NCBI GenBank assembly: GCA_034770075.1
Contig: JAVJAP010000106.1
Span: 992,001-1,056,000 of the forward strand
Direction of reading: 5' to 3'
DNA length: 64,000 nucleotides
DNA from: Aralia elata
Taxonomy: Eukaryota > Streptophyta > Magnoliopsida > Apiales > Araliaceae
The notes beneath the pieces are model-generated. The model did not search any database and was not told the DNA's origin. It saw only the letters and a program-made list of their open reading frames with translations. The position numbers and the translations under genes were made by a program. Below, in pieces: positions 49,396-61,462 of the stretch; within the stretch, counting starts at the first letter, position 1; each line of letters starts with the position of its first letter.

Positions 49396-51820
49396 GAATT
49401 TCGTCCTCGAAATTTCAATGCATTCATCTTTACTTATTCTACCCATCAAAACTAGGTTTTCAATCTAACCTTTACACTGTCCTCTTTTCAAGGATTCACG
49501 TAAAATTGTCGCATTCTACGACTACTTCTCCTTGGGATAATCACCCTTCCCAAAATCAGTTTCCCGAATAATAGGAACCTTCAACAATTGTTTAATAATT
49601 GTGAAGTAACTTGAACAAATAGGAAATAAAATGTTCCTTAAAAACTTTTCATATTATGCTGAGGGGCCATAAAGACCATGACCATAGAGGTTTACGGGTA
49701 TTACTACCCCTACCAATTTCAATTATGAAAAAGGTAATCTACCTCATAAAGATCATGAACGTAGTCAAGGAACTAGTCCGTCAGTAGTACTCGAGGGGAT
49801 CAGCCTCTCATACCCCATGTATATGCATAACATTTAACTCTGACTGCATCGGATACCTGACACTTATAGCATCCATATTAAGGGTTGCTCTCTGCCAGTT
49901 GTACTTGAGGGGATCGACCTCTCGTACACCATGTGTATGCATAACATTAAATCCTGACCGTGCCAGATAACCGACACTTATATTCCCCTATTCCGGGTTA
50001 TTCCCCCAGCTCAAGAATCCGCACCAAAACAATTTGGTTTGGCATAAATTCTCAAATAATGCTTGAATTTCATAAACACATTGCAACATTCGTCTAGCCG
50101 AATCAAATAGCTTAGACTTACATCAATAATTTGGACATCAATCGAATCATTATAGCCAACTCAATTGGCATGCAAATTTTTTTTTTTTATACCTTAGAGA
50201 AAACAAAAATCATTTTATGACGTCATAATACTGCACTGTTGCAACAGTGTGTTAGGATTCCGTCATTTTCTGACCTTGTCATACTACATCATACCTTAGT
50301 GGGTTGACGATCCTATGATCACATCCAACACTAGGTTAATCTGCATTGATGACTCCATCATCTGTCATTCTACACCAGGTTTCATGATGCATTGATGACA
50401 ATTTAAAAATACATTTTGATATTTTTAAATCAACTTTGTCTAGCCGAAACTATTAGCTTAGACATATGAATAATAGTACATTTAAAATCCCTGGTCCAGA
50501 AATCTGGCTCCATACATTTTTCGAAGAGCAAAAGTGCAAATGTCAGCACGAAGTCAATAAATTTCGAAGTCTAGCATAGCTAGAAGATTTGGAATATCCA
50601 TGTCTCCTCATCAACTTCAATTTCTCCCATTTTCTCCACTATTTAATAATTCTATCTATTTCTAACTCCATCAATGCTCATCATTTTGAGAATTCACAGT
50701 TCTAAATCCACAACCTTTCGATACCCCAATATAGTTCATCAAACTTACCACACAATATGAGTTCAGGAACTTACCACAATCATATGGGTTTAAAAACTTA
50801 TCCTAGTCAGACCAAAATCGTCCATTCGCTGAGGGGTTCCATCAAGACCATATGATTATGAGTCACGAACTTACCATACATGTGAGTTTAAAGAACTCGC
50901 ACCTAATCTTAATATTCTCTAACTATCAAATATAAATATGAGAAAAGAATCACCTTCTCGTCATACGTATAGTGATAGCGCGATACTAGGTTCCAACGAT
51001 TATCAATATAGGAAGCTAAGTGATTGTCGAACCTATCACAACCCCCTGCCCATACAAGGAATCGATCAACTCGGCCACTAATCAATATAGGAGGCTAAGG
51101 GGTTGTTACACCAAGCACAAATTCCCCGCCCATACAAGGAATTGTTCAACTCAACCACTATACCGATATAAGAAGCTAAGTGGTTCTCAAACCAAGCACG
51201 AATCCCCCGCCCATACAAGGAATTGTACAACTCAGCCACTAACATGAGTCCTCAATTGAAATCACCCCCAATCCTAGCTTACTCGTTGCTTAACAAGAAT
51301 TTAATTCGTGTTTCATCACCCATAACTCTTTCCGAGTTTTACTCGTACTATCTCATAGTACCATCTGTCATATAGGCAATTCAGCTAAAATTTTCAATCA
51401 TTCAATTGATCATCTGTCATTCTATGACTTAGTCCAATCACATCGTGATCTTACTCTAACAATCGTTTTTACATTACGATCTTCCTTATCCTACGATCGT
51501 TTCATCCTACGACCTTCTCTACTCTTCTCTTTAATCATAATATATGATTTTATGTTCTTTACGCCTTATAGACCTCGTCTATTGATCAATACTTATCATC
51601 TATATCACTGGAGTCAGGTAACTCCCAATTCTCATCTTTTATAACGCATCGAGATTCTTCTTTGAATCATCTTATATATATCTCAACTCTTACTATGAAT
51701 TTTCTAAATTCATTTACTATCAATTAAACTCTATTTGAGTTTTATTCCTTCATTATCTTCATCATTATTATCTTTCTTCACTACAGTTATAGCCTAAGGT
51801 AATCTTACCTAAGGTTTATA
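49396..51820 (-). other. Element C internal domain, non-coding
   Basis: No gag, RT or integrase motif in any frame. Holds a duplicated block containing GGGGATC(A/G)(G/A)CCTCTC (near 49796 and 49912), resembling the GAGGGGATCAACCTCTC block of the A LTR (near 9978), and a three-copy 80-bp tandem repeat (51000-51245). Confidence 0.75.
51000..51245. repeat. 80-bp tandem repeat, about three copies
   Basis: GCCCATACAAGGAAT recurs at 51048, 51128 and 51209 (period 80-81), each followed by CAACTC(G/A)(G/A)CCACTA and an ATATA(G/A)GA(G/A)GCTAAG block. Confidence 0.9.
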
Positions 51821-51827
51821 ACCTATC

Positions 51828-51840
51828 AGCTCTGATACCA
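51828..51840 (-). other. tRNA-Met primer-binding site of element C
   Basis: AGCTCTGATACCA on the plus strand reads TGGTATCAGAGCT on the element strand, two bases from the right LTR. Confidence 0.9.
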
Positions 51841-51842
51841 AC

Positions 51843-54800
51843 TGTAACGCCCCTGAAACTCGGGTCTTACCTTGAACCCGATTCCGGCGCGTCACGGTAC
51901 TACCCATACAACATGGGTTTACTAAAAATATGTAATTACAATAATATAACAACATATCCTCATCTAATCCCAGGCACGAAGACCTTAAGTAAAACACTTA
52001 TGACCAAGGTTGAATAAATACCATGATCCTTTACAATATCTCATATGTGAACGCAAGGTTCAGATTCTGACTTTATCCAATCCCTGAATATTCGCAAGGT
52101 TATTCAATAACCAATACATTCGTTATAAAAATATCCTTTATATAACATCGACATCCTTGTAGTTTACTATAACAAGTAAACTAACATAAATCACATCATA
52201 AATACTATAATGGATAACCTTCATTTCTAACTCAGGGTTTACATAGTCAAATTCACGTACATCATATACCGTCATCATAACTAAATAAATACAGTAAAGG
52301 GACATTTAGCAACCTTCCTGTTTCCATGCGCCTCTAATCCTTATCATCACGATATCAAGATAATTGCATTGCATCGTAAATCTGCAAAAGTTTTATTTTT
52401 GCAAGAATGAACACGACGGCTCAGCAAGAACTGACAGTTTTCACATTTCATGCTTCACGTAACACATAAGTTTGCATTTTATCCATGCATCATGATTCTC
52501 ATACTATGCATCTTACTCATGCATTATAAATCTTATGCAATTCATCCATATATATGCATCATGTATCTCATAGCATACTTCATGCATCTCACATTTGTAT
52601 ATTTGCAATAATTCAAGTTCCACATAGAACAATATAGTCACATAATTGCATGTTATGCACACTTTAATCATGCTCTCATATAATCCACATAATAGTGAAA
52701 GATTTAGTAATCAAGTCATGTACTTCAATACATTTAAACAAGTTAACAAGTTACTGAAAGAACTTGCCTTTAAGCGTTCCTTGCCAAATTATGATGGCTC
52801 GTCCTTCAAATATCCTACACAATTTATTTAACAATAAAATACCAATTAGCCACTAAAAAGGCTTCATATAATGGTTTACAATATAACAACTCTTATCTCA
52901 TATTGTTCGCGCATTATAAATTAATAACGCGATTAACTCTAAAACGTTACTCGGCGTCGCGTCGTTTGAAAACGTTACGACCCTTATCACCATCAATACT
53001 TATTGGTTACATTAACCCCATCCCGTATCTTATAATGTTCGTTTCATTTGAATCGAGGACATTATTCAAGTTCATTAACACTTTACACGGCGTTTCGACG
53101 TTTACACGTCACACACCTAATTCGCCTCCTTTGCATGTGCTTAGCAATGCTCGTTGCATTGGTTTTTATAACACACTATCATGTTTCATTAGTATTAGAA
53201 ACAAAATATTAAACAAGATTATACACACTAGTTACGACGTTACGACGCTTGCACGTCTATACGCTAAACTTGATTATTCGAACGCCTAGGCGACATGCAA
53301 TTGCGTACGCCTAGCACGCCCATTCAAATTGTCTAATACCCAAAGGTTAATGTTAAGTATGATTATAAATCATAATAACCATGTTTTAGAACTTAGAACA
53401 TCATTTAACAATGTCGGGAGCATTATACTATGCACACACGCATGACCGACGCCTACCGTTTGCACAATAGCCCTAAAAACGGTTAATTTCAAAATTGTTC
53501 CAGGTAATTAATTTCAATTATAATTAATGTATAATTGTTAGGTCTATCTCTAAGCTTTTCGTATCATCTTGAATCGCCCTAAATCTGAGTCCGTATGAGA
53601 AAGTTATGGCCATTTTCCCAGACGGACGTCGAAGCTGAGTCGGACAGCGCACACGCGGGCGGGCGGCACCAGGCGCACGGCGTGCGGGCAGCGCGCGCGC
53701 GGGCGCGCGGGGCCTTGGTGCGGGCGCGCGGCTGGCCTGGTGGGCCCTTGTCAGACATCGCCGATTTTGACCCTCCTTCACTCCAAACCTCATAACTTCT
53801 TCTCTAGACCTTCAAATTGGTCCGTTCCGGACTCTATGGACTCCCAAGACATAGAGCTACAACATATCAAAAATTCAGAGCTACCCCATTAACATTAACA
53901 TGGCCAAATCTTAGGCCAAAGTATCAACTCATGTTATATTTTCGTGTTCTTGGTGCTCTTCACCAAAATCATCACCAAAACTTCGTTTTAATCCCTTTTT
54001 ACTCCATTCCAACTGGGTTAAACTCATAACCCATGGAAGTACAATATCATAACAACAAACGAATTAAACAAACACAAAATCATAGCTACAAAGTCCTCTA
54101 AATCGTCCAAATGTCCTTGTTCATGTCCAAAGTTCATTGTTCTTCATGTTCTTCATCCTCCTTAAGCATAGGTACAGATTTCTTGCGTTTTTGTTCCACT
54201 TTGATGTTATTAATGGTTTATATAACCTCTTAACAACATTTACAAACAATCACCACAAACAAAAACACCAAGAATCGCCACAAATCCGACCCACAAGCTT
54301 AAGAGCTCAAAACTAAGAAAAACTTGAAAAACTCAATAAGAAATCGAATGGAAAGGATTTGATTGGTGTTTACCTCTATAAATCATTCCTAGAATGATTA
54401 AGAAGCTCGGCTAGGATTTATTTTGAAGGTCCTCCTTGCTTGGATTCTCTTCTTCTTCCTCCCGTGCCTCCTTCTTCTTCCTCCTTCCTTTTTCCGGCGA
54501 ACTTCCGGCGACCTCCTCCTCCTTTTTCCGGCGAGCTCTCTCACTCTCACTCTCTCTCTCTGCAGAATTTGAAATGTGTTTGAATGGGAGCTGATGGTTT
54601 GCAATAGAGGAATGAAGTTGTTGAATTATTTAGGAGAGTGGAGGAGTAAATTTGGGAAGAAAAATGAGTTTGTGGTTTAATGGCTCAAGGTGGCCAGTTT
54701 TTCAACATTGCCGGCAATAGCTCTCCCTCCTTGCAATTTGATTGGTCCAAAATGAGGGATTGGTTCCCTCTTGGAGTGACAAGCCAAAATAAATACCCGA

Positions 54801-56076
54801 AAACTCCCACTTTTGTACCAAAACTGGTAAATAACCCTACCCAAAATTAAAATGGGCATTACCATAAATATTTGGATACGTAAAAATAATTATTAAGGGA
54901 TTTGTCCAATTATTCGGAACACCCATATAATAAATTTCGGATATGGATAAAATCACGTATCAGCTCAAATAAAATTTCTGACACTTGAAAAAATTATTCG
55001 TACGCATACACGTATTTATGAAATTATTCAACATCGAAAAAGACACAAAAAATTTTATGGCGTGAATAGTGCCTCGGGAAACGTGCCCCGTGAATAGAAA
55101 TTTTGCGATCTTTCGTAAAATCAATTATTCACTCCTACGATTCAATAACGCATAAAACTTCATACATTGACATCATTCAGGTTATAAAATAGCCTTTAAA
55201 CACATCACATAAAAATAATATTTAATCCGTTAATACTATTAATAAACCCAAATTACAAGGGTATTCACGATTCGCGATCACTACTCTTTCCGATTAACTC
55301 CCCATAATCGTATACATCAACGTACATATATCTCACCCATATTTTGGGTAGCGTCTTTACAGTAAATAACTCGTCCAATAATATTATCCTTTAACTATTT
55401 ATTTAATCCAATAAATAGTACTCTAGCGATATTTCTCGAATCCGCCAAATTAGCTAATACGAAAACTTTGATACCTACTAATCATCGTCTACACATAATC
55501 TATGTTTATAATATAACCTTTAAACACTTACCAACATAATATTATCAATAAAAGTCTATTTTATTCAATAATATTCATAAGCTCGAATTATCAAGCTACC
55601 CATGACTCGCGATCGTTTGCAATAATTAACTATTAACTCATTCATTTCGAATCTATGTATATATTTCACATTTATATATATACATATTAAGCTCATCTAT
55701 TTAATCACATAAATATATATAACACATATATATTCAAACGCGACTCATAATAAGAATTATTCTATATTAAATTCTTATTATAATTATTCTCAAAAATTCG
55801 GGTTGTCACATCCTTCCCTTCTTATAAGGATTCCGTCCTCGGAATCACAAATATCAAACCTCTTACTCGGTTTTCGTCTAATTTCTTCCGAAATTTTATC
55901 GTTGAATAAATTTTAACGTATTACTATAACATAGGTTTCATATTACCTATTTAATCTCTGAGTATTATCCTATGTTTAACCCATCAATTTCCTTTTCTAA
56001 GGATCATTGTATGCCACAATCATCATAATAATTTAATATCATGATTTGCTAACTCATAAACATTCAGGATATTACA
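51843..56076 (-). mobile_element. Element C 5' LTR
   Basis: Co-linear with 45109-49378, ~4.23 kb, with its own GC island at 53640-53755. Differences from the other LTR are mostly one-base gains in short runs. Confidence 0.9.
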
Positions 56077-56081
56077 GCGAT

Positions 56082-56333
56082 ACATCCTATTTACATACTA
56101 CCTCCCACTACCTGAGGTTTACATCATACATAACATGTCCCTAATAAACAAAAGGGGTACTAATGCATCTATATACATAACAACTAAACCAAGACATCAC
56201 TGACTGTTCGGCTGAGCCACCTCGGCATGGACATGCTCCTGCTCCTGAAGTGTATCTCCATCCACTCGACATAGAACAGAACGACTCGACTCACCGGTCT
56301 CAAAATACTACCTCCTTTCTCTAGATCTGGGAC
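56082..56333 (-). other. A body 2 leader, continued after element C
   Basis: Matches body 1 at 27400-27545, but has ~60 extra bases near 56223-56300 that body 1 has lost (the likely 3' end of ORF0). Confidence 0.6.
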
Positions 56334-56537
56334 TCACATATGCTCTAAAACCTGATGGGTTTGGTTTTCTTCCTCTAAGTGGGCAATTCTCTCTTCTAAC
56401 TCATGGTTCCTGGCCATTAGGTCGCCGATTAATTCATCGTTGGGTGAATCTAGCATCACCTCATGCTCTACTGGCTCCTCTATTGGATCTACCTGCTCCT
56501 GATCCACTGTATGTCTATCTTGGCGCTCTTCAGACAT
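56334..56537 (-). pseudogene. A body 2 ORF0, truncated
   Basis: Retains the likely true start (MSEERQDRHTVDQ at 56537) and the first coiled-coil heptads (NHELEERIAHLEEENQTHQ), then stops after LEHM because ~265 bases present in body 1 (27580-27845) are deleted. Confidence 0.7.
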
Positions 56538-56738
56538 CCTATAATGACAACACCAAAAACAACCAATAAACAACATCAGTATCATAATAAAATATATTAA
56601 TTAATGAAATAAAATGATATTTTATTATGTACAATCTATACTCGATGAATTTTCACAATCCATCCCCTAGCATACTTTATACGAGTTTTCTTCTAAGGTT
56701 ATAACCTAGGTTTCGCATCCTAATGTTTATAACTTACA

Positions 56739-56751
56739 GCTCTGATACCAA
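56739..56751 (-). other. tRNA-Met primer-binding site of A body 2
   Basis: GCTCTGATACCAA, TTGGTATCAGAGC on the element strand. Confidence 0.88.
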
Positions 56752-59700
56752 CCTTAAGTTAAAACATACTCTTAATATTACAAAAGATTTATCTAAAATT
56801 ATTACATCAGATAATACGATAATTAAACATTCACATAAGTTTATTCCTGAGCTTTGCCTTTTTCCTTTATCCTTCTATGAACTTTTCGGTATAGCTGAAA
56901 TAAACATCATGATATAGCAAGGGTAAATAACTAATTTGCTTAGCAAGTTTAATTACAAAGGAGATATATCATGATTAGAAAGGAATTTAACCTTTGAAAC
57001 TTTCAACAATAAATATCAATTATGAAAGAATAAGAATTCAAGTTTTAATAGTTGAAAGATTGAATCAATGATGCTGAGTGGTCAACAATGACCATGAACA
57101 TATATGGAGGTTGTCAGTATTTAAACTGGTCCTCTAAATAAGATTTGGTAATCGAGGGGATCAGCCTCTCATACCCGGCGAATATGCATAATCACTTAAT
57201 AAAAAGGCATACAATTGTTTTCCAATATAACGCCTTAAAAACTGTTCTCTTTCTCAGTTTGAGAATCCATACCATTCAATTAGTTTGGACAGCCTTTTAA
57301 CAACGATTTGATTTAACAAATTTAAACAGGCTTGATCTAGCTAATACAACTAGCATAGATCCATCTCATAAACAGTTCATGAATGAAAAAACTTTAACTA
57401 ATTCACAATTCAACATTAATAGAACAGTAATTCAATTGCACCAAGTACGAATAACAATAACTATCAAGGATGTGGAATAATCAAAAATAATTATCCACTA
57501 ATAGGTTCTGAAATAATAATTCAAGGTTGAATTAGAGAACTTGCAGTATATAAAAGTTCATATCAATAATCAGGAACTTACACAATGTACGAAGTTGTGT
57601 AAGTTAAGAACTTGCTCAATATAAATTTGAGTAAGGTTAGGGAACTTGCGTTGATCGTTGACTACTGCTACGCAATTTAATATGACTTCTTTTGAAAGAC
57701 CTATCATTTATAAGATTGATCTCTCAATTAGTATCACACATTTCACCCATAATATCATTACTTTACATTACATTGTCCAATAGTCAGTCACATAGTTTAG
57801 TATTAGACATTACATTAAAGTCTTAGTGTTATAATTATTCTTTGATAACCTTTTAATCACTTCATTGCTTAATCTTTCCTTATATAAGTCTTTCTTTATG
57901 ACCCATTAGGTTAAATACCCAATCCAGCAAACTGGATTCCAAATCCAGCAAACTAGATGGCCATCCAGCAACTTGGATTCCAATCTAGCAAACTGAATTC
58001 CAACCTGGATTACAATCCAACACACTGGATTCAAACTGGATTACAACCCAGCAACCTGGATTCAAACTGACCTCTAATCTAGCCACCTAGATTCATACTG
58101 ACCTCTAATCTAGCAACCTGGATTCATACTACTCAATTCATCAAATTATTTTCCAATCCAACAATCTAGATTCACATTATTCAATTCATCATACTATTCA
58201 ATATGAGCTATTGAATGTCTAACTCAATAGCTTAACTGCTCTTTTGAACTCTCATGTAATATTATTAATTATTTATCCTTATTCATTATTTAATATGAAT
58301 TAAATAATAAATACTTAATTTATTAACTTTAACATTCTTTAATCATTATTTAACATTAATTAAATAATAATTAATCAATTCTTTATCCCTATTTATTATT
58401 TAGTCTTTCTAAATAACAAATAGTTAGTTTAGTAATACTAAACTCTATTTAATTATTACCCAGTGATAATGAAATAATAATTAAATAGTTAATTACACTT
58501 AAACAATATTTAATTAGTATAATTATTAATTAGTAACATTAAAAATTTATTAGTTAGTAATCTCAAATGATTTAAAAGGGATTAAACCATTAATTACTCT
58601 GATAATTACTTAATTATACCAACAAATACTAAATTAAATACTATAATATTCTTTCATATTTTAGAAAAGTTTTGGGTTGGGACCTGTCATTGGAACCGGC
58701 CGGAAAAGGCCTAAATCGTCGCCGGAAGCCCCTCGTAAACCGGACCGGTTCACTTGTAACAAACATGCAGGCTGCCCCTTGGTTTCTAGCCTTGGTGTCC
58801 TTCACGGAAACGCGAACAAAATGAAATCTACAACTCCGATTAAGGTCTAGTCAGTACTGTTGGATTCGTATCTTTCCGAACTATATTCCATCATCAAACA
58901 CCAAATTTGGATAAGGTTTGGTCACTGAAACTTGTCCGGATGTGGACTATTCCGATTGTGTACCAACAGTTAGCATGTTTTGGTAAAAATTACATAGCTA
59001 TCTCATTTTAACTTTTTTTTAAACGATTCCAACTAGGTTCTCTTCTTAACTTACCTTTTAAAACTCAGAAAAAAAGAAAATCACAAATATCGTGTATAGA
59101 TTTTAAAATACATAATTTATTCAAACAAGCTACGGTTTGTTCGTCGGTAAAAAGGTTTTCAAGCTTTTAGCCTAACTTTTCTACATAAACCCATACCATC
59201 ACATACAAAACCACATGTCATCATACACAACCATATTTAACATGATTCCAAACACAAAAACCTTGATGATAACTTTTCTACCAAAAATTAAAAAGAAAAG
59301 CAAGATTAGTTTCTAGGGTTTTTAGGTTTAGTTTTATACCTTCTTAGCTTGGTGGCTTGTTTCCTTTTCTTTGTCCTTTTCTTTCCAAAGTAGGAGATGA
59401 AGTTATTGGTCATCCACAAGCTCTCCTCCTTCCTCTCTAGGTGGCGGCCCTCTCTCCTCTTTTGCAAAATTTTTGCTCTCAAAGATCACTAGGTTTCTCT
59501 CTAGTTTCCTCTCTCTAACTTTGCAACAAAGAAGATGAACAATACTATCTTTTGATTTACAAAATTAATTACTTGCACCATCTATAGATATATAAGTTGT
59601 ATCTATCCATTTTATCATCATGAGTAAGTGGGTTTATTTTGACAACTTGGTGATAGATTGTCATAATCAATTGTACTTCTTTTCTAATCTTTCCATGCAA

Positions 59701-60386
59701 GCTAGCAAAAATGAAAAACTCACCGCTTTTGTGGGCCCCCAATTCGGCATCCCCCTCTCCTCTATGTCTATTTTTTTTATTTTCTTTAATTACTTTAATG
59801 GAATAATCAAGTTGCTTAAGATATTTTCCAAGTGGGCTAACAATTGGGCTTTGCTTTAAATACATTTGGGCCCACTTTTAATCTAATTTGGGCTACTAGT
59901 TGTCAAGGTTATTAATCCATGCTTGGCTACTAGTTTAATTAGATGTTGGGCTAATATAGTTAGTCCCCACATTAATTATCCAAGTCTATGTTCAATTAAT
60001 TGAGTGGGCTTGGTTAATTAATTAATTAGGCTAGTCCACTAGTGTTTTCTTACTAAATGGACTATTAAAATTAATTATTCATATTTCTCATAATCCTAAA
60101 TTAATTAATACTCATATTAATTAATTAACAAAAATTTAATTCACTTACTATATTCAATTGAATTGAATATTTACTTAACTCATTATCTTATCAATTGCTT
60201 GATATTAAAATTTCTAGGTTAGTCTACTAAATTAAATAACTATTAGTGGGACCTCCTTTAACTAATAATTAGTCACATAGATCATTAATCACATATTCAT
60301 TCCTTATATGTCACAAAATTTTTAACATCATTAATATTTAATCAATATATTCATTTACAGTTTGACTTAAATTTCTGGCTATTATA
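56752..60386 (-). mobile_element. Family A LTR3 (outer 5' LTR)
   Basis: Co-linear with LTR1 and LTR2, but its first ~135 bases (TGTGATGCCCCC onward) are deleted. The primer site joins straight to TTAAGTTAAAACATAC through a shared AACCT. Ends ATTATA (ATTACA mutated) before TAGAG at 60387. Contains the perfect hairpin AATCCAG-CAAA-CTGGATT at 57921-57938 and the GC palindrome near 58738. Confidence 0.88.
57915..58175 (-). repeat. Hairpin array in A LTR3
   Basis: About ten units of the AATCCAGCAAACTGGATT type, the first perfect, later ones with one or two changes. Confidence 0.85.
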
Positions 60387-60391
60387 TAGAG

Positions 60392-60890
60392 AGTGACCTA
60401 GAGGTGGGGACTAATTCTGATGAGGATATGTCTGAGCACTGGGATTGGTCAGATGATGAGTATGTCAATCCTGAACTTCAAGAGGCATTGGCACAGCTAG
60501 GAGGACTGGTTCACCAGCTAGTGAACCAGAACACAGAGTTGTGTACCCAACTAGAGGCGACCGAGTTTAATGCCCAATACTATGAGAATAAAACTAGGGA
60601 GCTGCAGGGGGAGAACCATGAGTTGAATAACTTGTGGGATGAGGAGATTGACAGGAGGCAGAGAGCCGAGGAGCAGGCTTTCAACCTCGATCTAGAGGCA
60701 AAGGGGGTGAAAAGAAAGGCGATAAAATGAATTTTGCTACCTGGCTTCCATGGAGAATATCCAGGATAAGGTGTAGACGTACCCCGATGAGATGGGACAA
60801 TTTAGACGTTCTATCTCTCAATCCCGTGTGATTGCCATCAGGGAAGAGGAGCGTGTTAGAACCCTTTCCAGTGGGACTAATATAGGATAA
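60392..60890 (+). pseudogene. Element B ORF0, second part
   Basis: Continues in phase from codon 38 of the 9414 frame once one TAGAG is discounted. It is acidic (SDEDMSEHWDWSDDEYVNPEL), then a Gln/Glu/Leu-rich coiled coil (LVHQLVNQNTELCTQLEATE, then ENHELNNL), ending at a TGA at 60728-60730. The original protein probably went on: a +1 frame has MENIQDKV, then a stop, then QSRVIAIREEERVRTL up to TAA near 60890. No CCHC knuckle is present, so this is the ORF upstream of gag rather than gag itself. Body 1 of A has a counterpart at 27527-28042. Confidence 0.65.
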
Positions 60891-60997
60891 GAGTATGTGT
60901 AGTGTTATGTAACTATACTTTTATGTATGTGTGTATGTAAATCCCAACTTTTGATTATAGTAGCGGGACATCTTTTATAAATCCTGACTCTAATTAA
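60891..60997 (+). other. Element B leader remnant
   Basis: Non-coding AT-rich DNA after ORF0. B similarity ends near 61000; its gag, pol and 3' LTR are not in the window. Confidence 0.5.
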
Positions 60998-61462
60998 TAT
61001 AAAGTTCCATGGATTCTTAAGTGGCAGTATGAAATTCATACCCCTACAATTGAAATTGAATTTAAGTCAGACATTGGTCAATCCTCAGCAGCAACCAGCA
61101 TTTGCTCGGTCCCCACAGTAGTCAGATTGTTCTTCATCAAATGGTGGGACAAGATTGACGTCAGTAAAATTGTTGGTTACGTTCTTTAAGAATTCCCAGT
61201 TAAACCAGTTGCTCCAGTACGATCCATTCCAACTAAGGGATCATCAAGTAAATCCAAAGAAGTTACAGCAGGATCAGGTTTATTTGATGTTTTAGATATC
61301 CAGAACTGTTCGGCAGCAGAGCTCAAGTTAATCGCTCAAGCTCTTCATCAGAGAACAGAAAAACTCCAAGAAGAAGCCTCATATAGTTTGTCCAACTCAG
61401 TTAATAATGATGATGAGCAGTTCACCATCAACTTCCAAGATGCTCATGACCCATTCGCGTAA
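60998..61462 (+). pseudogene. Probable endogenous pararetrovirus polyprotein fragment (C-terminal part)
   Basis: An open frame from 60998 to a stop at 61460-61462 is broken by one TAA at 61187-61189. It contains a KW.YEI segment and a FFIKWWDKI block, a double-Trp pattern that I associate with the late part of caulimovirid polyproteins, then a Ser/Lys-rich, acidic tail with a helix. What follows supports this: a non-coding region with a TATA box, a poly(A) signal ~165 bases later, and a tRNA-Met primer motif. No RT or movement-protein motif is included, so assignment rests on weak motifs plus layout. The alternative is an LTR-retrotransposon end. It is a disabled relic. Confidence 0.5.

Larger units (their letters stand above)
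45109..56076 (-). mobile_element. Element C: full-length non-autonomous LTR retrotransposon (LARD-like)
   Basis: Two LTRs of ~4.2 kb (45109-49378 and 51843-56076) enclose a 2.46-kb internal domain with a primer site and polypurine tract but no gag or pol. GCGAT flanks it on both sides (45104-45108, 56077-56081), and body 1 shows the empty site at 27387-27405 (GATGGTGATACATCC). The LTRs differ almost only by short indels, so the insertion is recent. It must be mobilised by proteins made elsewhere. Confidence 0.92.
9528..60386 (-). mobile_element. Family A tandem retrotransposon: three LTRs, two bodies
   Basis: A minus-strand Ty3/gypsy assembly lies in the order LTR1 (9528-13156), body 1 (13157-28258), LTR2 (28259-40968, holding element D), body 2 (40969-56751, holding element C), LTR3 (56752-60386). 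Both bodies have the order primer site, coiled-coil ORF0, gag, protease, RT, integrase, chromodomain, polypurine tract. The outer ends carry matching TAGAG duplications; none is present between the units, which share LTR2. Each body has its own disabling lesions, so the whole assembly is non-autonomous now. Confidence 0.85.

Noticed and set aside
51020..51247. 75-codon frame over the 80-bp repeat in element C
   Set aside because: Open because the repeat period and composition avoid stops over a short span; no coding features.
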